In this document: positions 32,773 through 42,372 of the stretch, piece after piece | Position numbering within the stretch: the stretch's first letter is position 1 | Layout of the letters: each line of letters begins with the position of its first letter | NCBI GenBank assembly: GCA_020050435.1 | Contig: JAGVKQ010000026.1 | Location: forward strand, 1 to 42,372 | From: Candidatus Caenarcanales bacterium | Lineage (GTDB): Bacteria; Cyanobacteriota; Vampirovibrionia; 2-02-FULL-35-15 | Length of the DNA: 42,372 bases | Direction of reading: 5' to 3' | The notes under the pieces: model-generated | Database searches by the model: none | What the model saw: only the letters and a program-made list of their open reading frames with translations | What the model was told of the DNA's origin: nothing | Position numbers and translations under genes: made by a program

Positions 32773-35700
32773 GGCTCATTGATTGATCAAATGCTTTAAT
32801 ATCAATTTGCTCAACTTGTTTAATGTGAATATATCCAGTACCTGCGGGAATTAAACGTCCAATAATTACGTTTTCTTTAAGCCCTCTCAACCAGTCTTTT
32901 TTACCTTGAACTGCTGCTTCTGACAGGATTCTAGTAGTTTCTTGGAAACTTGCAGCTGATATAAAGCTTTCAGTATTCAAGCTAGCTTTTGTAATACCAA
33001 GAAGAACAGACTTATATGCAGGAGGCTTAGCATCTTTGTTTATAAGTTTTCTTGCTTTTTCTGTCTCTTCAATAATGTCTCTCATTTCAACAAGCTCACC
33101 AGGAAGAAGAATGGTATCACCAGCATCTTCAATTCTCATCTTCTTAGTCATTTGTCTAATAATAACTTCAATATGTTTATCAGAGATTTCCACACCTTGA
33201 CTTCTGTATACTTTTTGAACTTCATCAAGCAAGTATTGTTGAACTGCTGCTACACCAAGAAGTGCAAGTATGTCATGAGGATTTGCTGGTCCATCTGTTA
33301 AAGGCTGACCAATTTTAACTTCTTGACCATCATCAACAATAATGTTTAAACCTGAAGGAATAGACACTTCTTGTTGAACATCACCTGAGACTAATATAAG
33401 TCTTATTGCTTCTTCTTCTTCTACAATTTTAATCTTGGCATCCAATTCTGAAAGGATAGAAGATTCACGAGGCTTACGACCTTCAAGCAATTCTTCTACT
33501 CTAGGAAGACCTTGAACGATATCTGCCGTCTTAACTCTCTCATAGATAAGAGATGCAAGCTGATCTCCTCTTTGTACTAAATGTCCTTGATCACACTGAA
33601 GAAGTGCACCCATACTTACTAAGTATGGTCTACCTTTTCTTATAACAACTGATTTAGCATCTGCAGTAAGTATCTGACCTGAACAAGCAGATTCAGTCTG
33701 ACCGCCCACTTTTTGACCAAACTTAACAAAGTCACTAACTTTTGCTGTTGGTTTTGCTGTGGTTTCTTGTTTAATCAAATCATTTCCAGTAATAAGAAGT
33801 AGTCTTTTTTCTTCTTGTGTACTTAAGCTAACCATTCCATTTGTACGTGCAAGCACTTGGGTTTTAGCAATAGCTACTCCAGGGGCAATATGATCATGAT
33901 TATCAAGCAATAATTGAGTAACGTTTGTATCTTGTTCTCTTCTAAGAACAATATTTTCTTTAACTATTACTTGCAATTCTTGATTATCATCAGCATCTTT
34001 TGTAATTTCAACATTACCTTTTAATGTAACTAAATCACCAGTCATTGTTAAAACTAAGCTGGTCTTCGATAAAGCTCCACCATTAAAGTTTCTAACTCTT
34101 TCTCCATCTCTAAATAACATTTGAGTTACTGCAACAAGTGCAATATTTGGATCAGTTGAATAACCTTGGAAATTTACTTTCTTAGGTTCAATTGGGAATA
34201 TCATTACCGGTCTTAGAAGTAATTTAACTGTTCCTTTTTCTTCATTTTCAATAAGAGTAATTACTTTAGGAGCATCAGTAGTAATACCAGGATAAACTTC
34301 CACACCTTCAGCGACAAGCTCACCATTTTCATGTTTAAGCAATGCTGGCTCTGGGATTTCATGGAGTTCGCCAGGTTTAACTGTTACTTCATGGATAATA
34401 TCATTATCTACTTTTAACTGAACGATACCATCTAAGTGAGTAAAAACTTCTTTTACAATTTCTTGTCCAGCTTTTACAGTATCTTCATTTTCAACAAGTT
34501 TTAAACCAACATCTTTACTTAGGTAATGAACTTCTTCAGGAATAAATACTACTTTTCCTGTTTGAGTAATAATTCTTGAATCATCTACTTCTAATCCTTG
34601 ATATCTAATTTCACCTGATGTTGTAACAGCTAAAACTCCATCATCAATAATTTCAGCAATTACACTCTTATTTTCAAGTGTTTCATTAGGAACAACTTTA
34701 ATAGTCCAATTTTCTTCTGGATTTGTTTTTGTACCTTTAATTTTCCATGAATTGCCTTGTTTTATAGTTTCAAACTTAGCATTTTCTGCACCAACTCTTG
34801 CAATTACAATGCTAACTTCTCTACCCTGAACTAGTCTCTTAATTTTCTCTTTTCCAACTTTAACTTCTTCTATTACTAAGTCATCATTAAATCTAACTTC
34901 ACCACCACGCTCTGAAATGATTAATGATTCAGCAAGAACATCTTCTTTCTCAGCTTGTTCGCCATCTTTAACAGTAAGTCTGCTACCTGCAGGAAGATTA
35001 TAAACATCACCTTCTAGTACCCAGATCGTACCACTCTTATTTGCTGTTCTTGAAATATTTCCTTGACGATCTCTCTTTTCATCAGCTGCAAAACCATCAA
35101 AAACAACTTGTCCTGGATGATCAGAAATAATATCTTTTGTAGCCTTTTCAATTTGACCACTTTGATCACTATCAATATATTCTGCAATCACGCCACCCTT
35201 TTCAACATCGGTGCCGCTTTGATAAATAATTTGTGAACCAATTGGAAGAAATACTTCCTTACTACCAATTTTAATTTTTCCTTCTTTTATGGTTTGATAA
35301 ACTTGGTCACCATATTTAGTTCTGGATTCTTTAGTAGGAATATCATACTTAAGAGTGCCTGATTCTGGAGTTGTAATAAGTCTTCTAATACCCATACCAG
35401 ACACAACACCGCCTGTATGGAAAGTTCTCATGGTTAACTGTGTACCTGGCTCACCAATTGACTGAGCAGCAATAATACCAATAGCCTCACCCATATCAAC
35501 CATAGTGTTTGTAGCCAAACTCCAGCCATAACATACCTGACAAATACCATAAGGCATTTCACAAGCAAGAGGAGTTCTAACCTTTACGGTGTTTACATTT
35601 GAGGTTTCAATTAATTTAGCTTTTACACGATCAATTACTTCACCCTTTTTAATTATTATTTGTTTAGTACTAGTTTCAATAATATCTTCAGAAGCAATTC

Positions 35701-36448
35701 TTCCTACAATTCTGTCTCCAACACTAAGAGTTAACTTCTCACCTTCATAAAGTGAATGAACAAAAATGCCTTTAGTAGTACCACAATCATGTTCACGAAT
35801 AGTTACGTCTTGTGCAACGTCTACAAGTCTTCTAGTTAAATAACCAGAATCTGCTGTTTTAAGTGCTGTATCTACGATACCTTTTCTTGCACCATAACTT
35901 GAAATAATATACTCAGTAACATTCAAGCCTTCTTTAAAGTTTGTCTTAATAGGCAAATCGATAATTTGACCTTGAGAATCTGCCATCAAGCCTCTCATCC
36001 CTACAAGCTGACGAACTTGACTTAAATTACCTCTTGCACCAGAGAATGCCATCATATAAACAGGATTTAATTTGTTGAAATTTTCAACAACTCTTGCAGT
36101 TAGTTTTGCTGTGGTTTCAGACCAGGTATCAATAACTTTATTATATCTTTCAACTTCAGTTATATCACCTTTTTCATATCTTTTTTGAGCTTCTTCGATT
36201 TGTTTTTCTGCTGCTGTAATAAGTTCTTTTTTATCAGGAGGAATAGTCAAATCTTCAATACTAATAGTGACTCCAGCTTTAGTAGCAAAGTGAAAACCAA
36301 GATTTTTTAAAGAGTTAGCAACTTCACTGGTTACAGCTGCACCATACTTTTCATAAACATCTAGAATTAACCTAGACAATCTTTTCTTGTCTACATTTTC
36401 ATTTATGAAAGCTATTTTTTCTTTTTTATTCTTAGTTGTCTGAATCAT
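32765..36448 (-). CDS. rpoC2: RNA polymerase subunit beta' C-terminal part (RpoC2)
   Basis: The 1227-residue protein corresponds to the C-terminal half of bacterial beta'. A zinc site is formed by Cys222, Cys296, Cys303 and Cys306. The bridge helix/trigger loop start GEPGTQLTMRTFHTGG is at about 334-347, and the conserved end PRVEELLEGRKPRE begins at about 980 and runs to GRLIPAGTGY. Between these lie about 630 residues of repeated small beta domains, the large SI3 insertion typical of cyanobacteria and much larger than in E. coli. AAAGGAG precedes ATG 36448. It is the last gene of the rpoB operon, 36 bases after rpoC1, and its stop overlaps the converging unknown gene. Confidence 0.97.
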   Translation of the reverse strand: MIQTTKNKKEKIAFINENVDKKRLSRLILDVYEKYGAAVTSEVANSLKNLGFHFATKAGVTISIEDLTIPPDKKELITAAEKQIEEAQKRYEKGDITEVERYNKVIDTWSETTAKLTARVVENFNKLNPVYMMAFSGARGNLSQVRQLVGMRGLMADSQGQIIDLPIKTNFKEGLNVTEYIISSYGARKGIVDTALKTADSGYLTRRLVDVAQDVTIREHDCGTTKGIFVHSLYEGEKLTLSVGDRIVGRIASEDIIETSTKQIIIKKGEVIDRVKAKLIETSNVNTVKVRTPLACEMPYGICQVCYGWSLATNTMVDMGEAIGIIAAQSIGEPGTQLTMRTFHTGGVVSGMGIRRLITTPESGTLKYDIPTKESRTKYGDQVYQTIKEGKIKIGSKEVFLPIGSQIIYQSGTDVEKGGVIAEYIDSDQSGQIEKATKDIISDHPGQVVFDGFAADEKRDRQGNISRTANKSGTIWVLEGDVYNLPAGSRLTVKDGEQAEKEDVLAESLIISERGGEVRFNDDLVIEEVKVGKEKIKRLVQGREVSIVIARVGAENAKFETIKQGNSWKIKGTKTNPEENWTIKVVPNETLENKSVIAEIIDDGVLAVTTSGEIRYQGLEVDDSRIITQTGKVVFIPEEVHYLSKDVGLKLVENEDTVKAGQEIVKEVFTHLDGIVQLKVDNDIIHEVTVKPGELHEIPEPALLKHENGELVAEGVEVYPGITTDAPKVITLIENEEKGTVKLLLRPVMIFPIEPKKVNFQGYSTDPNIALVAVTQMLFRDGERVRNFNGGALSKTSLVLTMTGDLVTLKGNVEITKDADDNQELQVIVKENIVLRREQDTNVTQLLLDNHDHIAPGVAIAKTQVLARTNGMVSLSTQEEKRLLLITGNDLIKQETTAKPTAKVSDFVKFGQKVGGQTESACSGQILTADAKSVVIRKGRPYLVSMGALLQCDQGHLVQRGDQLASLIYERVKTADIVQGLPRVEELLEGRKPRESSILSELDAKIKIVEEEEAIRLILVSGDVQQEVSIPSGLNIIVDDGQEVKIGQPLTDGPANPHDILALLGVAAVQQYLLDEVQKVYRSQGVEISDKHIEVIIRQMTKKMRIEDAGDTILLPGELVEMRDIIEETEKARKLINKDAKPPAYKSVLLGITKASLNTESFISAASFQETTRILSEAAVQGKKDWLRGLKENVIIGRLIPAGTGYIHIKQVEQIDIKAFDQSMSLN

Positions 36449-36484
36449 TGTTTTAACTTAACTCCTTTGAAACCCATATATAAA

Positions 36485-38326
36485 CTAACCAGTAATATCT
36501 TTAATTGTTTCATTGAAAATAATTCGACCTACAGTCGTATTAATTCTCTTTCCATCTTCATCACGAACATTGATTTTTGCATGGAGATGAAGTATGTTCG
36601 CTTCATAAGCTGCTCTTGCATCATTGAAGCTATAGAAATTCATTCCAGAACCTTTGCAAGTTGCAGATTCTTCTGGATCTGGTCTTTCTACTGTTAGATA
36701 GTAAATCCCAAGAATCATATCTTGTGTAGGTGTAACTGTTGGCTTACCACTAGCAGGTAAAAGAATATTATTACTTGCAAGCATTAACATTCTTGCTTCT
36801 GCTTGAGCTTCAACTGATAATGGAATATGAACAGCCATTTGGTCACCGTCAAAGTCTGCGTTAAATGCTGCGCAAACAAGAGGGTGTAACTGTATCGCTC
36901 TTCCATCTACAAGTACTGGTTCAAAAGCTTGAATACCTAATCTATGTAGAGTTGGTGCACGATTTAATAAAACGGGATGTCCTAGAACTACTTGGTCTAA
37001 TATTTCCCAGACAATAGGAGTTCCTTTTTCAATTTGCTTTTTAGCAGATTTAATGTTTTGGCAGATTTGACGCTCAATAAGTTTATTAATAACAAATGGT
37101 TTGAATAACTCAATAGCCATTTCTCTTGGTAAACCACATTCATGAACTTTCAATCTAGGACCAACAACAATAACTGATCTTCCTGAGTAGTCAACACGCT
37201 TACCAAGTAAGTTTTGTCTAAATCTACCTTGCTTACCTTCAATAATATTTGAAAGTGATTTAAGAGGTCTTCCATTTGATCCAGTAACAACTCTTCCTCT
37301 TCTACCATTATCAATAAGAGCATCTACTGCTTCTTGAAGCATTCTTTTTTCATTTCTTACAATGATTTCAGGTGCTCCCATATCTAAAAGTCTAGCTAAA
37401 CGATTATTTCTGTTTATTACTCTTCTATATAAATCGTTTAAGTCACTGGTAGCAAATCTTCCACCATCTAACTGAACCATTGGTCTTAAGTCTGGAGGAG
37501 TAATAGGAAGAACATCTAATACCATCCATGTTGGATCAGTATTTGAGCCTATTAAACTTTCAAGGAGTCTCAATCGTTTAATTATTTTTGCTCTTCTTTG
37601 TTGGCTTCCGCTAGCGGTCGCTAACTCTGCTCTTAATTTAATAGCTAACTCTTCAAGTCCTGGAAGTGCTTTTAACTCACCACGCTCATCACGTGTTTTA
37701 GCATCAGGGAATTCATAAACTGGTTTAGCAATTTCTTCAAGAATTAATCTGAGAGATTCTGCACCAATTGCAACTTCAAACTGAGCATTTTCATCTTGAG
37801 CTAAAACTTCATACTCTTCTTCTGTTAAGAGCTGACTTTTAGTAATAGTCTCAACATTGCCAGGATTCAATACAACATATTGATTGAAATAAATAACTTG
37901 TTCAAGATCTCTCAAAGGAATATCAGTAAGCAAACTTAAATAGCTAGGAATTCCTTTTAAAAACCAAATATGACAAACTGGAGCGGCTAACTTAATATGC
38001 CCCATTCTATGTCTTCTTACTTTTGATTCTGTAACTTCTACGCCACATCTTTCACAAATAATACCTTTGTGTCTTACTCTCTTATATTTTCCGCAATAAC
38101 ATTCCCAGTCCTTAGTAGGTCCAAATATTCTTTCACAAAAGAGACCATCTTTTTCAGGTTTCAATGTTCTGTAGTTTATGGTTTCAGGTTTTGTAACCTC
38201 ACCAAAAGACCAACCCATTATTCTTCCTGGGGAAGCAATCTTTATCTGAAGATGATTAAAACGATCAAATATTGATATGCTTGGGAAGTTACCATTTGAT
38301 TTAAAAAGACTTTCTTGAACTGCCAC
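36485..38326 (-). CDS. rpoC1: RNA polymerase subunit gamma / beta' N-terminal part (RpoC1)
   Basis: The 613-residue protein is the N-terminal half of beta'. The zinc cysteines are 76, 78, 91 and 94 ([19 protein letters not shown]), and the catalytic NADFDGD motif binding the active-site magnesium is at 489-495. Clamp and rudder sequences ([27 protein letters not shown]) lie between. It starts at GTG behind GGAAGGG. Its length and end point equal cyanobacterial RpoC1. A true split, not a sequencing error, is supported by the separate ribosome site of rpoC2. Confidence 0.97.
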   Translation of the reverse strand: MAVQESLFKSNGNFPSISIFDRFNHLQIKIASPGRIMGWSFGEVTKPETINYRTLKPEKDGLFCERIFGPTKDWECYCGKYKRVRHKGIICERCGVEVTESKVRRHRMGHIKLAAPVCHIWFLKGIPSYLSLLTDIPLRDLEQVIYFNQYVVLNPGNVETITKSQLLTEEEYEVLAQDENAQFEVAIGAESLRLILEEIAKPVYEFPDAKTRDERGELKALPGLEELAIKLRAELATASGSQQRRAKIIKRLRLLESLIGSNTDPTWMVLDVLPITPPDLRPMVQLDGGRFATSDLNDLYRRVINRNNRLARLLDMGAPEIIVRNEKRMLQEAVDALIDNGRRGRVVTGSNGRPLKSLSNIIEGKQGRFRQNLLGKRVDYSGRSVIVVGPRLKVHECGLPREMAIELFKPFVINKLIERQICQNIKSAKKQIEKGTPIVWEILDQVVLGHPVLLNRAPTLHRLGIQAFEPVLVDGRAIQLHPLVCAAFNADFDGDQMAVHIPLSVEAQAEARMLMLASNNILLPASGKPTVTPTQDMILGIYYLTVERPDPEESATCKGSGMNFYSFNDARAAYEANILHLHAKINVRDEDGKRINTTVGRIIFNETIKDITG

Positions 38327-38360
38327 TTTTTCACCCTTCCTTTAAAAAACGTTCTAAAAA

Positions 38361-41300
38361 TTAACCTTCTAGATCAGGATCTACTACTGCATCAGAATCC
38401 ACGTCAGTATCTGCCAATGGAACTTCTTCAAAAAGTTCTTCTTTCTCAACTGGTGAAGATAGAATAGTTTCAGACAAATTAACTCCTTCTTCAGCAGCAG
38501 CAGCTCCAACAGGAACTAACAATTCTTCTTTAGCATTTAGATCTCTAAGCTCTTCATCAAGCCCAATATCTTTACTTGAAAGAGAGATCTTAGGTTGAGT
38601 TTTTCTACTTTCTGTTTCATCAGTAGTTAAATCAACTTCATCTTCAGTTCCATCTTTATGCTTATTTAGAACGGTAATATCCAGACCAAGTGACTGTAAT
38701 TCTCTTACAAGAACCTTAAATGATTCTGGAACTCCAGCTCTTGGAATATTTTCACCTTTAACTATGGCTTCATAAGCTCTACTTCTTCCAGCAACATCAT
38801 CTGATTTAACCGTGAGCATTTCCTGAAGAATATAGCCAGCACCGAAAGCTTCAAGTGCCCAACATTCCATTTCTCCAAGTCTTTGACCACCGAACTGAGC
38901 TTTACCACCCAATGGTTGTTGTGTTACTAAGCTGTAAGGACCTGTACTTCTTGCATGGATCTTATCATCGACAAGATGCACAAGCTTCATCATGTACAAT
39001 TTTCCAATTAAACATGGGTTATCAAAAGCTTCACCAGTTCTTCCATCATAAAGTACTGATTTACCATTATCAAGAATCCAATGACTGCCAGATAGTTTTT
39101 TAGCAGCAACAAGTTCTTCAGAAACAAGTTTTCTACTAGCTTCTGGATCATACATTTCATCGAATGGAGGTACTTCATAATGAATACCATTTAACATGGA
39201 TACTAAACCAAGCATGGTTTCATATGTTTGTCCGATATTCATACGACTAGGTACGCCTAGTGGATTTAAAACGATATCTACAGGAGTACCATCTGGTAAA
39301 TAAGGCATATCCTCTACGGGAAGGATCTTAGAAACAATACCTTTATTACCGTGTCTTCCTGCCATTTTATCTCCGACAGAAACTTTTCTTTTTTGAGCAA
39401 TAAATACTCTAACTACTTTATTAGCAACTGGAGGTAATTCATCACCTTTTTCACGATCAAAAACTCTTACATCTACAACTCTTCCGCCTTCACCATGTGG
39501 AACGCGAAGCGAGTTATCTCTTACGTCTCTTGCTTTTTCTCCGAAAATTGCTCTGAGAAGTCTTTCTTCAGGTGGGTGATCAGATTCACCTTTAGGTGTA
39601 ATCTTACCTACAAGAACATCATCAGGATAAACTCTGGCACCGATTCTTACGATACCGTTTTCATCAAGATGCCTAAGTGCTTCTTCAGAAACGTTTGGAA
39701 TTTCTCTTGTAATTTCTTCAGGTCCAAGCTTAGTAGAACGTGCATCTATTTCTAATTTTTCAATATGAATAGAAGTAAATTCATCATCCATTACAAGTCT
39801 TTCACTGATTAAAATAGCATCTTCAAAGTTATATCCTTCAAATGGCATAAATGCTGCAAGGATATTTTTCCCAAGAGCAAGTTCACCCATTTCAGTAGCA
39901 GGACCATCAGCTAGAACTTGTCCTGGGAGAAACTTATCGCCAACTTCAACAATAGGCTTTTGATTTAAGCACGTATCTTGGTTACTTCTTGCATATTTAA
40001 TCAAAGAATATTCAACATCATCATCAAATGATTTATATTTAACTCTAATTTTTTGTGAGCTTACATATGTAACTTCACCAAAATCCTGAGCAATAACTAC
40101 CATTCCAGAATCTCTTGCTGTTTGCTTTTCAACACCAGTACCAACATAAGGTCTCTCAGTGGTAATAAGTGGAACGGCTTGACGTTGCATGTTTGATCCC
40201 ATTAGAGCTCTGTTTGCATCATCATGCTCAAGGAATGGAATAAGTGCAGTTCCTACAGAAACAATCTGAATAGGACTTACACCAACAAAATCTACTTCTT
40301 CAGGTGGAACAACGATAAACTCACCTTTATATCTAACAGGGATCATTTCTCCCTTAAATCTACCAGTTTCACCGATCGGTACATCACCAGGCGCTACACG
40401 GAAATTATCTTCTTCGTCAGCAGATAGATATTGAACTTCATTTACAACAATACCTTCTACAACTTTTTTATAAGGTGTTTCAATGAAACCATATTGGTTA
40501 ACACGTGCATGAGTAGCAAGTGATCCGATAAGACCAGCGTTTGGACCTTCTGGAGTTTCAACAGGACAAATACGTCCGTAATGACTAGGATGAATATCAC
40601 GAACAGCAAATCCTGCTCTTTCACGTGAAAGACCACCAGGACCTAATGCTGAAAGTCTTCTCTTATGAGTCAATTCTGCCAATGCATTTGTTTGATCCAT
40701 AAACTGAGAAAGTTGGGATGAACCAAAGAACTCACGAATTGCTGCAATAAGTGGTTTTGGATTTACAAGGTTTGCAGGAGTTAAAGTATCTGCATCTTGC
40801 AAGGTCATTCTTTCTTTAATTATTCTTTCAAGTCTGGACAAGCCAACTCTGAATTGGTTTTGAAGTAGTTCACCGACTGATCTAATTCTTCTGTTTCCAA
40901 GATGATCAATATCATCTATTTGTCCTTCATCATAGTGAAGATTAATAAGGTAGTCTACAGAAGCAACAATGTCATCTCTGGTTAATACTCTTAAATCTTC
41001 AGGTACTGAAAGAGCAAGTTTCTTATTTAATTTATATCTTCCAACTTTACCAAGGTTATATCTCTTGTCGTCAAAGAATCTGGATTCAAGTATTTGTCTA
41101 CCACCTTCAACGCTGGTAGGATCACCAGGTCTAAGTTTTTTATAGACTTCAATCAATGCTTGTTCTCTAGAATCTGCTGGATCTTTTTCAAGAGTTTTAT
41201 GTAAAAAGTCAAAGTGATGGAACATTGTTTCCATTTCTGAAACAGTGTATCCAAGCGCTTTTAATAAGGTAGTAGCATAAAGTTTTCTATTTTTATCAAT

Positions 41301-41858
41301 CTTTACATGAACGATATCGTTGTTATCTGATTCAAGTTTTAACCATGCTCCTCTGTTTGGAATGAGGGTAGCATTAAATGTTCTCTTACCATTTATGTCA
41401 GTATCACGTTTGTAATAAATTCCAGGTGATCTTACGATCTGAGAAACTACAACTCTTTCTGCACCGTTTACAATAAACGTTCCACGGTCAGTCATCATTG
41501 GAATTTCACCAACAAACATTTTATTTTCTTTTATTTCACCAGTGTCACGATTGACAAGGCGCATTTGTATATAAAGTTTTTTAGTATAGCTTTGATCTTT
41601 ATCTCTAGCTTCCTGAGGTGTTTTTGCTTTATTTGCTTCTGTATGATCTTCGAATGAATAATTATCATGTAAAAAATAAAGTTCAAGACGTCCTGTGTAA
41701 TCTTTAATTGGTGAGAATGATTTTAATTCTTCTGAAAGTCCCTCTCTTAGAAACCACTCAAATGATGCCTTTTGGATTTCAGCAAGGTCTGGAAGGATAG
41801 AAGTCCTTTGGCCAGCCTTTGCGTATGGTTGAACACGCTCTGGCGATTTTATAGTCAT
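38361..41858 (-). CDS. rpoB: RNA polymerase beta subunit
   Basis: The 1165-residue protein is a standard RpoB. The rifampicin-region sequence [42 protein letters not shown] keeps the usual Gln, Asp and His residues, so no classic resistance change is seen. [22 protein letters not shown] and [24 protein letters not shown] follow. The last 80 residues are an acidic low-complexity tail of lineage type. GAGGTAG precedes ATG. It begins an operon with rpoC1 (34-base gap) and rpoC2. The genes usually found upstream (rplK, rplA, rplJ, rplL) are absent; a tRNA-Leu lies there instead. Confidence 0.98.
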   Translation of the reverse strand: MTIKSPERVQPYAKAGQRTSILPDLAEIQKASFEWFLREGLSEELKSFSPIKDYTGRLELYFLHDNYSFEDHTEANKAKTPQEARDKDQSYTKKLYIQMRLVNRDTGEIKENKMFVGEIPMMTDRGTFIVNGAERVVVSQIVRSPGIYYKRDTDINGKRTFNATLIPNRGAWLKLESDNNDIVHVKIDKNRKLYATTLLKALGYTVSEMETMFHHFDFLHKTLEKDPADSREQALIEVYKKLRPGDPTSVEGGRQILESRFFDDKRYNLGKVGRYKLNKKLALSVPEDLRVLTRDDIVASVDYLINLHYDEGQIDDIDHLGNRRIRSVGELLQNQFRVGLSRLERIIKERMTLQDADTLTPANLVNPKPLIAAIREFFGSSQLSQFMDQTNALAELTHKRRLSALGPGGLSRERAGFAVRDIHPSHYGRICPVETPEGPNAGLIGSLATHARVNQYGFIETPYKKVVEGIVVNEVQYLSADEEDNFRVAPGDVPIGETGRFKGEMIPVRYKGEFIVVPPEEVDFVGVSPIQIVSVGTALIPFLEHDDANRALMGSNMQRQAVPLITTERPYVGTGVEKQTARDSGMVVIAQDFGEVTYVSSQKIRVKYKSFDDDVEYSLIKYARSNQDTCLNQKPIVEVGDKFLPGQVLADGPATEMGELALGKNILAAFMPFEGYNFEDAILISERLVMDDEFTSIHIEKLEIDARSTKLGPEEITREIPNVSEEALRHLDENGIVRIGARVYPDDVLVGKITPKGESDHPPEERLLRAIFGEKARDVRDNSLRVPHGEGGRVVDVRVFDREKGDELPPVANKVVRVFIAQKRKVSVGDKMAGRHGNKGIVSKILPVEDMPYLPDGTPVDIVLNPLGVPSRMNIGQTYETMLGLVSMLNGIHYEVPPFDEMYDPEASRKLVSEELVAAKKLSGSHWILDNGKSVLYDGRTGEAFDNPCLIGKLYMMKLVHLVDDKIHARSTGPYSLVTQQPLGGKAQFGGQRLGEMECWALEAFGAGYILQEMLTVKSDDVAGRSRAYEAIVKGENIPRAGVPESFKVLVRELQSLGLDITVLNKHKDGTEDEVDLTTDETESRKTQPKISLSSKDIGLDEELRDLNAKEELLVPVGAAAAEEGVNLSETILSSPVEKEELFEEVPLADTDVDSDAVVDPDLEG

Positions 41859-42218
41859 TTACTACCTCAATATACTTTTATAAACCAAAATTTTCTTCTT
41901 TGATAAAAAACAAGAAACAGAGGTTAAATTATATTGAGTTCTTAACCAAAAAGTCAACGTGTATTTAAGATTAAATTGTACATCTATAACAATTTAAATA
42001 TGTATGTGCTGTATTTTAGATCTTGTATTGATTTTTAATCCCCAGACTTTGAGCCTGATTGGTATATAGGATATATCTCATATTATGTTTTGTCAAGTAA
42101 TTGATAATTAAGAATACTAACTTTTTTATAGAAGATGACGTGTTAAAGAGAATATGGGATTGTCATGACAAGGATCTACATTGCATAACGATTAATATTT
42201 TATGATGCGAAACAATTT
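41859..42218. other. 360-bp rpoB upstream region
   Basis: It contains the rpoB promoter in its left part. I see no ORF, hairpin or operator in the remaining AT-rich 260 bases up to tRNA-Leu. Confidence 0.5.
41928..41957 (-). promoter_or_regulatory. Strong sigma-70 type promoter of the rpoB operon
   Basis: On the minus strand TTGACT (41957-41952) and TATAAT (41933-41928) are separated by 18 bases. The start would be near 41921, giving a leader of about 60 nt. Confidence 0.75.
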
Positions 42219-42300
42219 GCCGGTGAAGGGACTTGAACCCCCAAGGGCTTGCGCCCGGCTGATTTTGAGTCAGCTACGTTTGCCATTTCGTCACACCGGC
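42219..42300 (-). tRNA. tRNA-Leu (anticodon CAA)
   Basis: The 82-nt gene has acceptor arms GCCGGTG / CACCGGC, an anticodon arm GCTGA-CTCAAAA-TCAGC giving CAA for the TTG codon, a long class II variable arm (CGGGCGCAAGCCC) and T-loop TTCAAGT. CCA is not encoded. It has no intron. A partial second copy lies 19 bases upstream. Confidence 0.96.
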
Positions 42301-42319
42301 ATTAAATTTATTTTTCAGA

Positions 42320-42372
42320 TTGCGCCCGGCTGATTTAGAGACATGCCATGGCATGTCTGTACTACGTTTGCC
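42320..42372 (-). pseudogene. Partial tRNA-Leu copy with a palindrome in the anticodon arm
   Basis: GGCAAACGTAG (42372-42362) and AAATCAGCCGGGCGCAA (42336-42320) match the D-arm side and the anticodon/variable-arm part of the intact tRNA-Leu. Between them the eight bases CTGACTCA, including the anticodon, are replaced by 25 bases containing the palindrome. The 3' third of the tRNA is missing. The window edge cuts the 5' part, so it is unknown whether the acceptor strand is present. It cannot form the anticodon stem and should not work as a tRNA. Confidence 0.75.
42339..42358. repeat. Short palindromic element (copy d)
   Basis: AGACATGCCATGGCATGTCT is a perfect 20-base palindrome. Its flanks, TAGAG on the left and GTACTAC on the right, match the flanks of copy a read on the opposite strand. 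Confidence 0.85.

Noticed and set aside
36449-36484. rpoC interrupted between its two halves, which could be a frameshift or sequencing error
   Set aside because: There are 36 non-coding bases with an AAAGGAG site, and the break point equals the natural rpoC1/rpoC2 split of cyanobacteria.
42320-42372. tRNA-Leu with a group I intron, as in cyanobacterial tRNA-Leu(UAA)
   Set aside because: The replaced segment is only 25 bases, the anticodon stem strand is lost and the 3' third of the tRNA is missing.

Overview
The window is AT-rich and most likely comes from a member of the Cyanobacteriota. The best evidence is the RNA polymerase locus. The beta' subunit is split into rpoC1 (36485-38326) and rpoC2 (32765-36448), and the rpoC2 trigger loop carries an insertion of about 630 residues, as in cyanobacteria. 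An SLH plus coiled-coil envelope protein (23134-23757) and cyanobacterial-style short palindromes and a MITE fit this. No photosynthesis gene is present and the DNA is AT-rich, so a non-photosynthetic lineage (Melainabacteria/Vampirovibrionia type) is my inference; 42 kb cannot prove it.

Layout. 1-5.5 kb is a surface/secreted region: the start of an RTX-like protein running off the left edge, a secreted endonuclease/exonuclease/phosphatase-fold protein, a protein with 22 Gly-Ile-Asn repeats, a SIMPL protein, a MITE and a DUF309 protein. 5.5-10 kb has an alpha/beta hydrolase, a TPR lipoprotein, typA and a beta-barrel-like protein. 10-13.9 kb has two glucokinase-family proteins, rplY, a Cys-rich protein translationally coupled to a TusA-like protein, and an unknown gene. 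14-16.6 kb has tRNA-Ile(GAT), a highly structured intergenic stretch, a Flp-type pilin too short for routine ORF calling, and a heme-oxygenase-like di-iron enzyme.

16.6-19.9 kb holds a minus-strand operon for the lower part of tyrosine breakdown (fumarylacetoacetase family, homogentisate dioxygenase, and a one-domain hydroxyphenylpyruvate dioxygenase-like protein) plus a rhodanese. 20-23.8 kb has a variant FeoB with a small zinc-ribbon protein, a calcineurin-like phosphoesterase and the SLH protein. 24-30.1 kb has ribD, a CAP-like secreted protein, a long-chain acyl-CoA synthetase, pyrR, an oligopeptide ABC ATPase and a small beta-barrel-like protein. 30.2-32.8 kb has a stand-alone trpB and an unknown gene. 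The rpoB-rpoC1-rpoC2 operon fills 32.8-41.9 kb, with a strong promoter in front and tRNA-Leu(CAA) upstream.

The unusual content lies mainly in small DNA elements. A family of short palindromes (core CAGAYGCC..GGCRTCTCT) and one MITE sit at gene ends, and several supply the stop codon of the neighbouring gene. One palindrome replaces the anticodon region of a partial tRNA-Leu copy at the right edge. The second notable item is a roughly 155-nt multi-stem structure at 15318-15472. No complete, clearly new multi-gene defence or metabolic system is evident.
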